Shown here: piece after piece, positions 17,481-27,092 of the stretch | Position numbering within the stretch: position 1 is the stretch's first letter | Layout of the letters: every line of letters begins with the position of its first letter | NCBI GenBank assembly: GCA_009901575.1 | Contig: WXYP01000009.1 | Span: forward strand, 1 to 64,000 | Reading direction: 5' to 3' | Length of the DNA stretch: 64,000 bases | Source of the DNA: Flavobacteriaceae bacterium R38 | GTDB taxonomy: Bacteria; Bacteroidota; Bacteroidia; Flavobacteriales; Flavobacteriaceae | Program-made: the position numbers and the translations under genes | The notes under the pieces: generated by a model | The model's database searches: none | What the model was told of the DNA's origin: nothing | Seen by the model: only the letters and a program-made list of their open reading frames with translations

Positions 17481-19949
17481 TTAAAAACGCATTCCTAATT
17501 TTACATTAAACACTCTTCCGGTTAAGAAGTTGGGAACACTAAATTGTCCCCTGGATCTTACATCTCGCACAAAGGTACTGGTTATTGCGTTTCTATTATC
17601 AAAAAGATTATAAATTTCGAACCCAAGGTTTAATTCTTTAAAGGCATGTAACCAATGCCCTTTGCCAAACTGCTTTTTTTGATCGGCTAGAACGTAAAGT
17701 ATTCCTAAATCTGCTCTTCTAAAGTCACGTAATCTGTTCTGAAAATCAGCCGGACTTTCAAAATCAGGAGATCCGATTGGTAAACCTGTGTTATATACCA
17801 GGTTTAGGTACATTTTTAAATCGGGGATCGTAGGTACATAATCCTGGAATAAAACAGCAAATTTCAAACGCTGATCAGTCGGCCTGGCTATAAAACCGGT
17901 ATTGTTGTCATTCTCTTCAGTTTTTAAATACCCGACACTTACCCATGATTCTGTTCCCGGAACAAATTCTCCATTTAAGCGTAAATCAACACCATAAGCA
18001 AATGCTTCTGCATTATTACGAGCCCTGTATCTGATGCGTACATTTTCAATGGTGTATATATTTACATCCGATAAATCTTTATAGTAGGCTTCTGATATTA
18101 ATTTAAAAGGACGATCCCATAGTTTGAAACTGTAATCGTGACCTAAAACAACATCTATTGACTGTTGCGCTTTTACATTGGGTTGAATGGTTCCGGTAGG
18201 ATCACGCAATTCTCTGTATGAAGGAGGTTGGTGGTAGAAGCCACCTGCAATTCTAAAAACCATGTCCTTATTCCAATTTGGTTTAATAGCAAACTGCGCC
18301 CGGGGGCTTACTACTGTTTGTGTTGTACTTTCTATATTCTCACCACTAACAGTCCAGTTTTGAGTTCTAATCCCAGCATTAAGCCAAACTTCATGATCTC
18401 CCCAAAAATCCCTTTTACTCCATTGAAGGTATGCAGAAAAACGATCAATATTAACAAAATTGGTCGCTCTAACGCTCTGAAAAGCTTCTAACGGAGCATC
18501 AAAAGGTTCAAAAGGCTGATCATTTTCAAAATCAGGTAAAGGAGGCCTGATTGAAAATCCGGCAGAATCAATAACTTCAAATTCTCGTAATCGATCCCTG
18601 ATATCCTCGTGGGTATATTTTACTCCCCAATCAATTTGATGTCCTTTTTTGGTATAATTTCCTTTGTGTTCGATATTGAAGAATAAGGCATCGTACTCAT
18701 TCCTGGCACTGGTCAATTGTGCTCCTGCAGCTTCTGTGAAGTTTACATTTCCAAGATCTTCCCCTCCCAAATCTGAGTTTACAGCCCCAAGGCGATATTG
18801 TGCTAATATGTCAAACCTTTCTTCTTCTGTCGTTTGATATGCAGAACCTATTAATTTTAAAGTGAGATCATCATTTACAAAGTAATTGGCTTTCAAGGCA
18901 CCAAAAGTTGTACGGTATTGATCTTCTTCCTGTCCTTCAAAATTTACTAAAAGAGCAATCGGATTATCAATAGTACCAAAGTTAGTTTGACGGGATATAG
19001 GCCTGAAATCATAATCATTGATAGAAAAATTACCCAAGAAATTTAAATGAAATTTACTTGAAAACTTATACGATATAAAACTTTGAATATCCCCGAAAGC
19101 CGGAGTAAAATCGGCTTCAGTTTGCCTGCTGTTAACTAATAAGCTATTATTTCGATATCTGAGCCCGGTAATAGTAGAAAATTTTCCATTTCCCGAAACA
19201 GTTTCTAAAGAAGCGCTTCCTCCAAGTAAACTTAAATTAAGATTAGCAGCAAATGCTACCGGAGTTTTATAAGTAACATCCAGAACAGACGATAATTTGT
19301 CTCCATATTTTGCCTGAAATCCACCAGCAGAAAAATCCACGTTCTGGATAAGGTCACTATTTACAAAGCTGAATCCTTCCTGTTGCCCTGATCTAATCAA
19401 AAAAGGCCTATATACTTCAATCTCGTTTACATACACCAGATTATCATCAAAATTACCTCCCCTGACAGAATATTGAGTGCTTAATTCATTGTTTGAATTA
19501 ACTCCGGGCAATGATTTTAATATATTTTCAACTCCTGCATTTGCTCCCGGAATTAAACGTATTTGTTCCGGAGAGATATTGATAATCCCTTCAACAGTTT
19601 TCCTGCCCCTTGCGCTTAGAACCACTTCATCTATCTGTTCTACGTTTACTTTTAGAACCGGGTTAAATTCATAATCTTCTCCATTTTTCAGAAGTAATTT
19701 TAGTGTTACCTTTTTATGGGCTATGTGTGTAAATGTAAGTGTGATCGTCTCATTAGCAGGGATACTTAATTTATAGAAACCATTTTTATTAGATTGCGTC
19801 CCTTTTTCATTAAATGTGATATTTACATTTTCAATAGGGTTATTATTTTCATCCAAAATAACACCTCTTACCGTAGCAGTTTGTGCATTAGATAATTGAA
19901 TAAAAAGTCCGTGTATGATTAATAAAAAGAAGAGGCGGGAATTATTCAA
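17481..19949 (-). CDS. TonB-dependent receptor with carboxypeptidase-like N-terminal domain
   Basis: The 822-aa protein has a signal peptide, a carboxypeptidase-D-like domain (about 24-105, ATVRGVILDENNNPIENVNITF), a plug (about 115-225, ILKSLPGVNSNNELSTQYSVRGGNFDDNLVYVNEIEVYRPF), and a 22-strand barrel ending in the typical aromatic VFNVKLGMRF. It imports an unidentified substrate through the outer membrane with TonB energy; no SusD gene is next to it, so it is not a standard Sus pair. The start appears to be a TTG at 19949: an in-frame TAA lies 15 bases upstream and no ATG opens the signal peptide. It follows the M23 peptidase gene by 12 bases. Confidence 0.92.
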   Translation of the reverse strand: MNNSRLFFLLIIHGLFIQLSNAQTATVRGVILDENNNPIENVNITFNEKGTQSNKNGFYKLSIPANETITLTFTHIAHKKVTLKLLLKNGEDYEFNPVLKVNVEQIDEVVLSARGRKTVEGIINISPEQIRLIPGANAGVENILKSLPGVNSNNELSTQYSVRGGNFDDNLVYVNEIEVYRPFLIRSGQQEGFSFVNSDLIQNVDFSAGGFQAKYGDKLSSVLDVTYKTPVAFAANLNLSLLGGSASLETVSGNGKFSTITGLRYRNNSLLVNSRQTEADFTPAFGDIQSFISYKFSSKFHLNFLGNFSINDYDFRPISRQTNFGTIDNPIALLVNFEGQEEDQYRTTFGALKANYFVNDDLTLKLIGSAYQTTEEERFDILAQYRLGAVNSDLGGEDLGNVNFTEAAGAQLTSARNEYDALFFNIEHKGNYTKKGHQIDWGVKYTHEDIRDRLREFEVIDSAGFSIRPPLPDFENDQPFEPFDAPLEAFQSVRATNFVNIDRFSAYLQWSKRDFWGDHEVWLNAGIRTQNWTVSGENIESTTQTVVSPRAQFAIKPNWNKDMVFRIAGGFYHQPPSYRELRDPTGTIQPNVKAQQSIDVVLGHDYSFKLWDRPFKLISEAYYKDLSDVNIYTIENVRIRYRARNNAEAFAYGVDLRLNGEFVPGTESWVSVGYLKTEENDNNTGFIARPTDQRLKFAVLFQDYVPTIPDLKMYLNLVYNTGLPIGSPDFESPADFQNRLRDFRRADLGILYVLADQKKQFGKGHWLHAFKELNLGFEIYNLFDNRNAITSTFVRDVRSRGQFSVPNFLTGRVFNVKLGMRF

Positions 19950-19961
19950 AATAAGATGGGT

Positions 19962-21653
19962 TTAGTTTTTCCGGAATAATTTACTGGTAAATGTAGTACT
20001 ATTTCCAGCATTATCAGTAACAATTATTTTTAAGTTGTGTTCAGTATCTTCAAACTCAATGTCATTTAAATCATAAATTAACATATCTTTTTTAGGCTCA
20101 TATTCCATTAATATCCATTTCCCGTTTATAGTCGCCCTATAATCTGAAATGCCACTAAAATCATCTTTTATCCTGACTTTTAAATAATTGGAATCATTTA
20201 ACCATTTTTCTTTTTTGAAATTTACCGGAATTATTTCCGGCGCAATAGTATCCATAGCTAAAGTATAAACACCCAGGTTCCTTGTCCTGGTGCGTAGAGA
20301 TGTTCCTCTTTTTGAAGTTTCTTCATAAACCAGGTGACCTTCTTCGTCTATCCTGGCTATAATTAATTTTTTACGCTCTTCTTCATTATATGATGAGACA
20401 TCAAAGTTTATGGTGAAATTCTTATGTACAGGAATTTTGTCATTATGTACAATTAGAGTACTATCATTTTTTGAAATATTGAGATAGAAGCCTTCGTAAA
20501 ATGTATTAGCAGGAAAAAACACAGAAGCTTTTTCCAATTCATAATTATTATCTACAGAAGCTTTTAAAAAAGTATCTGTTATGGCAGGTTCTGTTTTTTG
20601 CAGTGTTTCTAACTGTTTTCCTTCTACCGGGATATTAATGATGCTTTCATTTCCTTTAAAATCTCTTACCTTGATTTCTACTACATATTGTAATCCTTCT
20701 TTAATATCCAAAATACCATTATCAATTTTGTAATGGTAAATACTTAGTGGGTTGTTAGGAGAAATGAAACATTTTTGAACCCGGTATTGTTCAGATTTAT
20801 ATTTTTCATAATCAATAAATGCGTTGATGTACCTGGTTTCACTAAATGAGAATTTTTCAAAATCATAACTAAAATAAGGAGTGCCGTTAACAGACATTTC
20901 TACGGCATAAACGCCATTTTTATTAGTTGTGTAATCCTGGTTGTCATAACTATGTATACCGAATCCGATTTTTCCTATTGCATAAACTTTATCTGCCAAA
21001 AAAGTAGCGTTACCCTGCTTATTGATATTAATTTGAATAGGAGTATTAGATTGGTTGATTTGCGCTTTATCATCAATAGAATATCCGTGAAGCCCAAGTA
21101 TTGTAGGGGCTTTAGTATCTTTAATTTTCATCCCAAAATGCAGAGGATTCATTGGACGCTGGGAAGCATCTCTTAATTCAAAATGAAGATGAGGGCCAGC
21201 ACTGCCTCCTGTATTTCCACTAAAAGCTATTAGCTCACCTTTTTTGATAGCAAATTTATTCTTATCGGGAAACACCTCTAAATCATAAGCCTCTTTTTTG
21301 TATTGAAGTTTTTTTACGTAGGCTTCAATTTCAGGAGAAAACTTTTGAATATGTGCATATACAGAAGTATAACGCCCATTTGCATGCGTAACATATAATG
21401 CTTTTCCAAACCCCCATGGAGAAACTTTAATCCTTGAAACATATCCATCTCCAACAGAAAAAATGGAAAGCCCTTCTCTCTGCTGAGTTTTAATATCAAT
21501 ACCCGAATGAAAATGATTGGAACGCAACTCTCCAAAAGTTCCCGAAAGTAATAGCGGAATATCTAACGGAGGACGAAATAAATCTTTGGGATATTCTTTC
21601 TGAGCATTTACAGTTGTAGTAATGATGATAAAAAAGAGGATTATAAATCTCAT
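19962..21653 (-). CDS. M23 family metallopeptidase
   Basis: The 563-aa protein has a signal peptide and, near the N-terminus, an LytM/M23 domain with SNHFHSGIDIKTQ (zinc ligands H and D), GYVSRIKVSPWGFGKALYVTH, and GPHLHFELRDA (HxH). All expected zinc ligands are present, so an active peptidoglycan endopeptidase is likely. The 380-residue C-terminal part is beta-rich and ends in Ig-like strands (RIKDDFSGISDYRATINGKW). It is the first gene of an operon with the TonB receptor and the CsgG-like protein, which suggests a shared envelope job, for instance making room for a large outer-membrane complex. Confidence 0.93.
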   Translation of the reverse strand: MRFIILFFIIITTTVNAQKEYPKDLFRPPLDIPLLLSGTFGELRSNHFHSGIDIKTQQREGLSIFSVGDGYVSRIKVSPWGFGKALYVTHANGRYTSVYAHIQKFSPEIEAYVKKLQYKKEAYDLEVFPDKNKFAIKKGELIAFSGNTGGSAGPHLHFELRDASQRPMNPLHFGMKIKDTKAPTILGLHGYSIDDKAQINQSNTPIQININKQGNATFLADKVYAIGKIGFGIHSYDNQDYTTNKNGVYAVEMSVNGTPYFSYDFEKFSFSETRYINAFIDYEKYKSEQYRVQKCFISPNNPLSIYHYKIDNGILDIKEGLQYVVEIKVRDFKGNESIINIPVEGKQLETLQKTEPAITDTFLKASVDNNYELEKASVFFPANTFYEGFYLNISKNDSTLIVHNDKIPVHKNFTINFDVSSYNEEERKKLIIARIDEEGHLVYEETSKRGTSLRTRTRNLGVYTLAMDTIAPEIIPVNFKKEKWLNDSNYLKVRIKDDFSGISDYRATINGKWILMEYEPKKDMLIYDLNDIEFEDTEHNLKIIVTDNAGNSTTFTSKLFRKN

Positions 21654-21780
21654 ATGAAAAACATTGATATGCTAAAATAAATAATTGAGCAATATGATGA
21701 AATAGATATTTCAAAAGATATGCCATTAATTAAGGGGAGAATGATAATAAAAGGAATTGGTAATATTTTTATAGAATTTA

Positions 21781-21811
21781 TTGCGAAGTATAAACAGGAA
21801 TCTTACTTTTG
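21781..21811 (+). promoter_or_regulatory. Promoter of the coiled-coil protein, zapA, 6S RNA, rny cluster
   Basis: TTG (21781-21783), a 20-base spacer and TACTTTTG (21804-21811) fit the flavobacterial consensus. Transcription would start near 21817, about 24 bases before the ATG at 21841, which is a reason to reject the longer frame that begins at 21781. Confidence 0.65.
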
Positions 21812-21840
21812 TAGATATATGCATTGAATTTTTGCGGTAT

Positions 21841-22131
21841 ATGAGTGATATCTCTCACATTGTTGATTCATTAGAAAATAGAATTAGTCAATTACTTCAC
21901 AAATATGAAGTTTTAAAACAAGCTAATTTAAAATTGACTCAAGATTTAGCAATTGCTGAAAAGACTAAAATAAACCAAGATGCAATTATTTTAGAGTGGG
22001 AAGAAAAATACGAAGCTCTTAAACTGGCAAATTCAATGTTAGGCAGTAGTGAAACAAAAACAGAAGCTAAGCTTAAAATAAATACCTTAATAAGAGAGAT
22101 TGATTATTGTATTGCGCAACTCTCAGATTAG
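21841..22131 (+). CDS. ZapB-like coiled-coil protein upstream of ZapA
   Basis: The 96-aa protein is almost wholly helical with heptad repeats (IVDSLENRISQLLHKYEVLKQ, NLKLTQDLAIAEKTK) and ends in INTLIREIDYCIAQLSD. Its size, coiled-coil nature and position directly before zapA suggest a division-associated partner of ZapA that resembles ZapB, as in other Bacteroidota. The frame extends back to a TTG at 21781, but the promoter lies inside that extension, so the ATG at 21841 is used. The zapA start follows 13 bases after the stop. Confidence 0.75.
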   Translation: MSDISHIVDSLENRISQLLHKYEVLKQANLKLTQDLAIAEKTKINQDAIILEWEEKYEALKLANSMLGSSETKTEAKLKINTLIREIDYCIAQLSD

Positions 22132-22144
22132 TGTTAGTGATAGT

Positions 22145-22435
22145 ATGAATGAAAAGCTCAAGATTAAAATTTCTATCGCAGATAGAGTTTATCCATTAAC
22201 AATACAACCGAGCCAGGAAGAAGGATTGAGAAAAGCAGCTAAAAAGATAGAAGCACTAATCAAACAATTTGAACAAAGTTACGCAGTAAGAGATAAACAA
22301 GATGTGTTGGCGATGTGTGCATTACAATTTGCTTCTCAAGTAGAACAAAAAGGTATAGATAAAGAGAATATAAATGTTGAAGTAGAAGAACGTTTAAAAT
22401 TATTAAATAAACTTCTACAGGATAAACTTAGTTAA
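22145..22435 (+). CDS. zapA: Cell division protein ZapA
   Basis: The 96-aa protein has the ZapA pattern: the N-terminal beta hairpin LKIKISIADRVYPLTIQPSQEEGLRKAAKKIEALIKQFEQSY, then VRDKQDVLAMCALQFASQVEQK and a C-terminal coiled coil. ZapA bundles FtsZ filaments at the Z-ring. The frame opens at 22100 inside the preceding gene; the ATG at 22145 matches the family start. The 6S RNA begins 28 bases after its stop codon, so the mRNA and the 6S RNA are probably parts of one primary transcript, as with zapA and ssrS in E. coli. Confidence 0.9.
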   Translation: MNEKLKIKISIADRVYPLTIQPSQEEGLRKAAKKIEALIKQFEQSYAVRDKQDVLAMCALQFASQVEQKGIDKENINVEVEERLKLLNKLLQDKLS

Positions 22436-22463
22436 AAGTTCTTTACATAACATAAAAGTTACT

Positions 22464-22634
22464 GCCTATATTGGTTTAATTTTTTGACAAACTCAACGTG
22501 ATTCAATTCAAAAGGGTGAGTGTAAGTTGTAAAAGCATGCCGTCTTTGTCACGGATCCTTGAGCAGCTTTGTAGCCCTAAACTTGTTTTTAGGAGTTTGT
22601 ACAAAAACTCAAAAATCCAATATAGGCTTTTTTT
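22464..22634 (+). ncRNA. ssrS: 6S RNA, flavobacterial type (ssrS)
   Basis: The region between zapA and rny forms a long closed hairpin: GCCTATATTGG (22464-22474) pairs perfectly with CCAATATAGGC (22617-22627), followed by TTTTTTT. An inner perfect helix pairs ACAAACTC (22487-22494) with GAGTTTGT (22593-22600), leaving a large asymmetric interior bubble. Length (about 171 nt), the closing stem with terminator, the bubble and the zapA neighbourhood match 6S RNA, which binds RNA polymerase holoenzyme in stationary phase. No consensus promoter lies just before it, so it may be cut from the zapA transcript. Confidence 0.85.
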
Positions 22635-22652
22635 ATATAAATAGATGATAAG

Positions 22653-24218
22653 ATGGATAATACAACATTATTAGTTATTACAGGAGTTGTTGGGGTGATT
22701 GTAGGATTTGTAGTTGCTAAATTTTTGGAAAAGGGAAAAGCTTCTAAAACTATTTCTTCGGCTAAAAAAGAAGCAGCTTTAACATTAAAAAACGCTTCCA
22801 GAGAAGCAGAAAATATAAAGAAAGATAAAATATTTCAGGCCAAAGAGAAATTTTTAGAATTAAAAGCAGAGCATGAAAAAGTTATCATTTCTAAAGATAA
22901 AAAGATTGCTGATGCAGAGAAGAGGATCAGAGATAAAGAATCCCAGGTTTCAAATGAGCTTTCAAAAAATAAAAAACTAAATCAATCAATAGAAGAAAAA
23001 GTAAAAGATTATGATTACAGGTTAGATTTCCTGGAAAAGAAAAAAGCTGAAGTTGATAAATTACATAAAAGCCAGGTTGAACAACTCGAAGTAATTTCCG
23101 GTTTATCTGCTGATGATGCTAAACAGCAATTGATGGAGTCCTTAAAAGGGGAGGCAAAGAGCGATGCTATGGCTTACATTCAAAATACATTGGAAGAAGC
23201 TAAACTAACAGCTCAACAGGAATCTAAGAAAATAATTTTAAATACAATTCAGCGTATTGGTACCGAAGAAGCTATAGAAAACTGCGTGTCGGTTTTTAAT
23301 CTTGAATCGGATGATGTTAAAGGAAGAATTATTGGTAGAGAAGGGAGAAATATCAGGGCGTTAGAAGCGGCTACCGGCGTAGAAATAATAGTGGATGATA
23401 CCCCGGAAGCAATTATCTTATCTTGTTTTGATTCTGTTAGGAGGGAAGTAGCTCGTTTATCATTACATAAATTAGTAACAGACGGACGAATCCATCCTGC
23501 ACGTATTGAAGAAATCGTAAAGAAAACAACCAAACAAATAGAAGAAGAGATCATAGAAGTTGGTAAGCGAACGGTAATAGACCTCGGAATTCACGGATTG
23601 CATCCTGAGCTTATTAAAACTATTGGTAGGATGAAGTACCGTTCTTCTTACGGACAAAACTTGTTGCAGCATTCAAGAGAAGTAGCTAAACTATGTGGTG
23701 TTATGGCATCTGAACTTGGATTAAATGCTAAACTTGCTAAAAGGGCCGGATTACTACACGATATAGGAAAAGTTCCGGATACCGAAACTGAAGTGCCTCA
23801 TGCTATTTTAGGAATGGAATGGGCGGAAAAGTATGGAGAAAAACCAGATGTATGTAATGCGATTGGAGCTCACCATGATGAAATTGAAATGAAAACATTG
23901 CTTGCGCCTATTGTACAAGTTTGTGATGCTATAAGCGGGGCCAGGCCAGGAGCTAGAAGACAAGTTCTGGATTCTTATATTCAACGATTAAAAGACCTGG
24001 AAAATATTGCTTTTGGTTTTACAGGAGTTAAAAAAGCTTATGCTATCCAGGCAGGGAGAGAACTTAGGGTGATAGTAGAAAGTGAAAAAGTTAGCGATGA
24101 GAAAGCTTCTGAATTATCTTTTGAAATTTCTCAAAAGATCCAGACAGATATGACTTATCCGGGGCAGGTTAAAATAACTGTTATTAGGGAGACAAGAGCG
24201 GTTAATATTGCTAAATAA
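22653..24218 (+). CDS. rny: Ribonuclease Y
   Basis: The 521-aa endoribonuclease shows the standard RNase Y order: an N-terminal membrane helix (about 5-25), a long Lys/Glu-rich coiled coil (about 30-150), a KH RNA-binding domain ([36 protein letters not shown], about 222-257), and an HD domain with [15 protein letters not shown] and IGAHHDE (about 365-410). It initiates mRNA decay at the membrane. The start codon is only 18 bases after the 6S RNA T run, so its own promoter must lie within or upstream of the 6S gene, or transcripts read through. A strong terminator follows. Confidence 0.97.
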   Translation: MDNTTLLVITGVVGVIVGFVVAKFLEKGKASKTISSAKKEAALTLKNASREAENIKKDKIFQAKEKFLELKAEHEKVIISKDKKIADAEKRIRDKESQVSNELSKNKKLNQSIEEKVKDYDYRLDFLEKKKAEVDKLHKSQVEQLEVISGLSADDAKQQLMESLKGEAKSDAMAYIQNTLEEAKLTAQQESKKIILNTIQRIGTEEAIENCVSVFNLESDDVKGRIIGREGRNIRALEAATGVEIIVDDTPEAIILSCFDSVRREVARLSLHKLVTDGRIHPARIEEIVKKTTKQIEEEIIEVGKRTVIDLGIHGLHPELIKTIGRMKYRSSYGQNLLQHSREVAKLCGVMASELGLNAKLAKRAGLLHDIGKVPDTETEVPHAILGMEWAEKYGEKPDVCNAIGAHHDEIEMKTLLAPIVQVCDAISGARPGARRQVLDSYIQRLKDLENIAFGFTGVKKAYAIQAGRELRVIVESEKVSDEKASELSFEISQKIQTDMTYPGQVKITVIRETRAVNIAK

Positions 24219-24238
24219 TAACCCTTATAATAAATAAA

Positions 24239-24270
24239 AAAAGCCAGCTATTTTAGCTGGCTTTTTTTAT
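24239..24270 (+). terminator. Terminator after rny, usable on both strands
   Basis: A 10-bp perfect stem (AAGCCAGCTA, loop TTT, TAGCTGGCTT) has A-rich sequence before it and a T run after it. It lies between the convergent rny and DUF349 genes. Confidence 0.93.
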
Positions 24271-24282
24271 TCTCTAACTTTT

Positions 24283-26211
24283 TTACTTTAAACTTCTAAG
24301 TTTCTTTAGTTTCTCTTCCCAGATAGATAAATCTGATTTGTGAACATCGATATTTTTGATAACGTCTTTTACAAGCGGATTATCCTCTGAAGCATTGCTA
24401 AAAAACTGGAGATTATTTTCTAACTGCCTGATAGATGATTTTAATTCGTCTATTTTCCTTCTAATGAATACATGTTCATTATCAATTAAATGACCTCCTT
24501 TGGCATTAGCCAACTGTTGTAATTTGTTTCCGTATTTAATCAATTCTGCTTCCTGTTTGCCTAAATCCATTTTCTTGAATAGAGCGTCCAGAATTTTATT
24601 AAATTTAGCTTCTATGCTCTTTTTATTGAACGGAACTCTTCCTATTGATTTCCATTCAGCTATAGAGTTTTTGATAGCTTCGAGATCTTTTTCTTTTTCT
24701 CCTGTAAGTTGAAATTCTTTTAAATTGTCCAAGAAGACTTTCTTGGCTTCAAATGCTTCAAACTCTTCTTTGTTCTCTTCATTTTGATGTGCGTGCAGTT
24801 TATCAAAATAATGATTGCAGGCATTTTTAAAATCTTGCCAGATTTTATCTGAAAACTTTCTTGGAACGTGTCCTATTTTTTTCCAGTCTCCCTGTATTTT
24901 TTTGAAAATAGGAGTAGTTTTAGCCCATTCCTCATTATCTTTTAATGATTCTGCTAATTTTACTAACTCCAGTTTTTTCTCATAATTTTCTTGCTGTTGC
25001 TTTTTTAAGTTTTTATAAAATGAATTTTTATTCCTGTTAAATGATCGTACAGCTTCTTTGAAAGAGGCCCACGTTGCTTCATTTACTTTATTAGGCACCT
25101 TGCCTGCATTAAAAAAAGCTTCGCGTAACTCTTCTACTTGTTTTATTTGCTTTTGCAATACATTATGAGTGTCGGATGTATTTGAAGCAATCTCGGCAAT
25201 TTTGGCTATTATTTCATTTTTAACTTTTAGATTTTCTTCAAAAATACTATCAAGGTTTTTAAAGTATTCTTGTCGTTTATCATGTATCACTTTAGTAGCT
25301 GCACTAAAACGATTCCAGATATCTTCCCTATGTTCTCTGTCTACAGGGCCAATTTCTTCTTTCCAGATTTTATGTAATGTCTGAAGCTCTCTAAAAGCTT
25401 TGCTTATATCACTTTCTTCACTTAAAGCTTCTGCACGACTGACAAGTTTTTCTTTTTCTTCCAGGTTGTGTTTGAAATCTAAATCCCTTAAGTCTCTGTT
25501 GAGGTCTAAGAAGTCATAAAATATTTCTATATGATGATGATAAGTCTTCCATAGATTGTTATAGCTCATCCTGGGAACAGGTCCGGCAGACCTCCATCTG
25601 TCTTGTAGATCCTTAAAGTGTTTATAAGTAGTATTAATGTTTTCTTCTACATTAATTAATCCTTTGAGTTCTTCTATAATTTCAAGACGATTTTTTAAAT
25701 TAGTCTGTAAAGATTGTTCCAGATTTTTATAGTATTGATTCCTTTTATCCCGGTATTCACCATAAATCTTATTGAAGTTATTTTTGAGTGGAGAAGAATA
25801 TCTAAAATCGATTTCATTTCCTCCTTCAGCTATAAAATCTTCCTTCTTTTGCTCAAGGAATTCCTGGAATTTTAAATCAAATTCATATTTAATTCCGTCG
25901 ACATGTGTCTTGATGGCCTGAACTTTTTCGTTAGAGACCAGCTTTTGCAGTTCTTCTGCTAATCTTTCCATACTCAATGCATGGTAGTCCAATACAGGAA
26001 TAATATGACGCTGAGTATTTGCTTCATCTTCTGCATCTTCAGCATTAGATGAATCAATTTCTTCAATTACATCTTCTTTTTCCTCAACAACATCATTTTC
26101 CTTTTTGAGTGCTTCAGTCTCTTCTGGGTTTTCAATCGCTATTGGTTCAGATTTTGTCTCTTTTTCGTTTCCTTCTGCTTCAGGCAGGTTATCCTTTTTC
26201 TCGTCTAACAT
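24283..26211 (-). CDS. DUF349 domain protein
   Basis: The 642-aa protein has an acidic, low-complexity N-terminus (about 1-75, many Glu, Asp and Lys residues) and then several tandem DUF349 helical modules of about 75 residues. Each carries a W(K/R)xxGxVPR-type signature: RWRSAGPVPRMSYNNLWKTY, IWKEEIGPVDREHREDIWNRF, KIGHVPRKFSDKIWQDF, and WKSIGRVPFNKKSIEAKF. DUF349 proteins are widespread in Bacteroidota; some have been linked to ribosome or stress biology but none is well understood. It is the last gene of the minus-strand aroE side, 122 bases after aroE, and ends against the rny terminator. Confidence 0.92.
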   Translation of the reverse strand: MLDEKKDNLPEAEGNEKETKSEPIAIENPEETEALKKENDVVEEKEDVIEEIDSSNAEDAEDEANTQRHIIPVLDYHALSMERLAEELQKLVSNEKVQAIKTHVDGIKYEFDLKFQEFLEQKKEDFIAEGGNEIDFRYSSPLKNNFNKIYGEYRDKRNQYYKNLEQSLQTNLKNRLEIIEELKGLINVEENINTTYKHFKDLQDRWRSAGPVPRMSYNNLWKTYHHHIEIFYDFLDLNRDLRDLDFKHNLEEKEKLVSRAEALSEESDISKAFRELQTLHKIWKEEIGPVDREHREDIWNRFSAATKVIHDKRQEYFKNLDSIFEENLKVKNEIIAKIAEIASNTSDTHNVLQKQIKQVEELREAFFNAGKVPNKVNEATWASFKEAVRSFNRNKNSFYKNLKKQQQENYEKKLELVKLAESLKDNEEWAKTTPIFKKIQGDWKKIGHVPRKFSDKIWQDFKNACNHYFDKLHAHQNEENKEEFEAFEAKKVFLDNLKEFQLTGEKEKDLEAIKNSIAEWKSIGRVPFNKKSIEAKFNKILDALFKKMDLGKQEAELIKYGNKLQQLANAKGGHLIDNEHVFIRRKIDELKSSIRQLENNLQFFSNASEDNPLVKDVIKNIDVHKSDLSIWEEKLKKLRSLK

Positions 26212-26333
26212 TTGATCAATGTTTTTGTTCTGTCATTGGTTCGAACATGAAAGATACTAACAACTGCTAAAACAGCAAAGCGTTTTGATGATTCTATCCC
26301 TAAAAATATAGGGTATAAAGAGTTAAATAAAAG

Positions 26334-27092
26334 TTAAGAATTCCATATTTCCCAGGCTTTTTCTGCTTGTAATTGCAACATTAAAAGGCCATTACATGTT
26401 TTTGCCCCTTTTTCTTTTCCTAATTTTAAGAAAGTTGTTTCTGACGGATTGTAAATAAGATCATAGAAAAGATGGTCAGAGGTGACAAACTGATAAGGAA
26501 TATCTGGTTTTTCTTCAATTTTTGGAAAAGTCCCTAACGGGGTGCAATTAATAATAATAGTATATTCTTCAATAATATTTTTATTTAAATCTTGATATGA
26601 AAAATGTCCTTCTTCTGTTACTTTTCTCGATACAAACGAATAGGGAATGTTTAATTTGTTTAATGTATAAGCTATTGCTTTAGAAGCACCTCCTGTACCT
26701 AGAATTAAAGCTTTTTTATGAGACTTGTTCAGTAATGGTACAAGTGATTTTTCAAAACCATAAAAATCAGTATTAAAACCAGTTAATTTATGATTTGAAA
26801 TTTTGATGGTATTTACAGCTCCTATTTTAGCAGCATCATCATTTAATTCATCTAATAAAGGAATGACAACTTCTTTGTAGGGGATGGTAACATTGAGTCC
26901 TTTTAAATTAGGGTTTTCTTTTAATATATCTTTTAAATGCCCGACCTGCCGGATATCAAAATTTACATAAGAATTTCCGCTTAATTTTTCACGTTTAAAC
27001 TTTTCTTTAAAATAAGAAGGCGAAAATGAATAAGAGATATTTTTACCGATTAAGCCGTATAAATTAAGGCTATTGCCGTGTTTTTTTTCCAT
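26334..27092 (-). CDS. aroE: Shikimate dehydrogenase
   Basis: The 252-aa enzyme has the AroE landmarks: N-terminal GLIGKNISYSFSPSYF (shikimate binding, SxS), GLNVTIPYKEVV with the catalytic Lys, ELNDDAAKIGAVNTI, the dinucleotide-binding GTGGASKAIAYTL, INCTPLGTFP and the C-terminal NGLLMLQLQAEKAWEIW. It reduces 3-dehydroshikimate to shikimate with NADPH in aromatic amino acid synthesis. Its start overlaps the end of the second DUF368 gene by 23 bases, so the genes are translationally linked; the biochemical link, if any, is unknown. Confidence 0.95.
   Translation of the reverse strand: MEKKHGNSLNLYGLIGKNISYSFSPSYFKEKFKREKLSGNSYVNFDIRQVGHLKDILKENPNLKGLNVTIPYKEVVIPLLDELNDDAAKIGAVNTIKISNHKLTGFNTDFYGFEKSLVPLLNKSHKKALILGTGGASKAIAYTLNKLNIPYSFVSRKVTEEGHFSYQDLNKNIIEEYTIIINCTPLGTFPKIEEKPDIPYQFVTSDHLFYDLIYNPSETTFLKLGKEKGAKTCNGLLMLQLQAEKAWEIWNS

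Noticed and set aside
21781-21840. Upstream extension of the coiled-coil gene to a TTG at 21781
   Set aside because: The promoter TTG/TACTTTTG lies inside this stretch, so it cannot be translated from that promoter; the ATG at 21841 is used.
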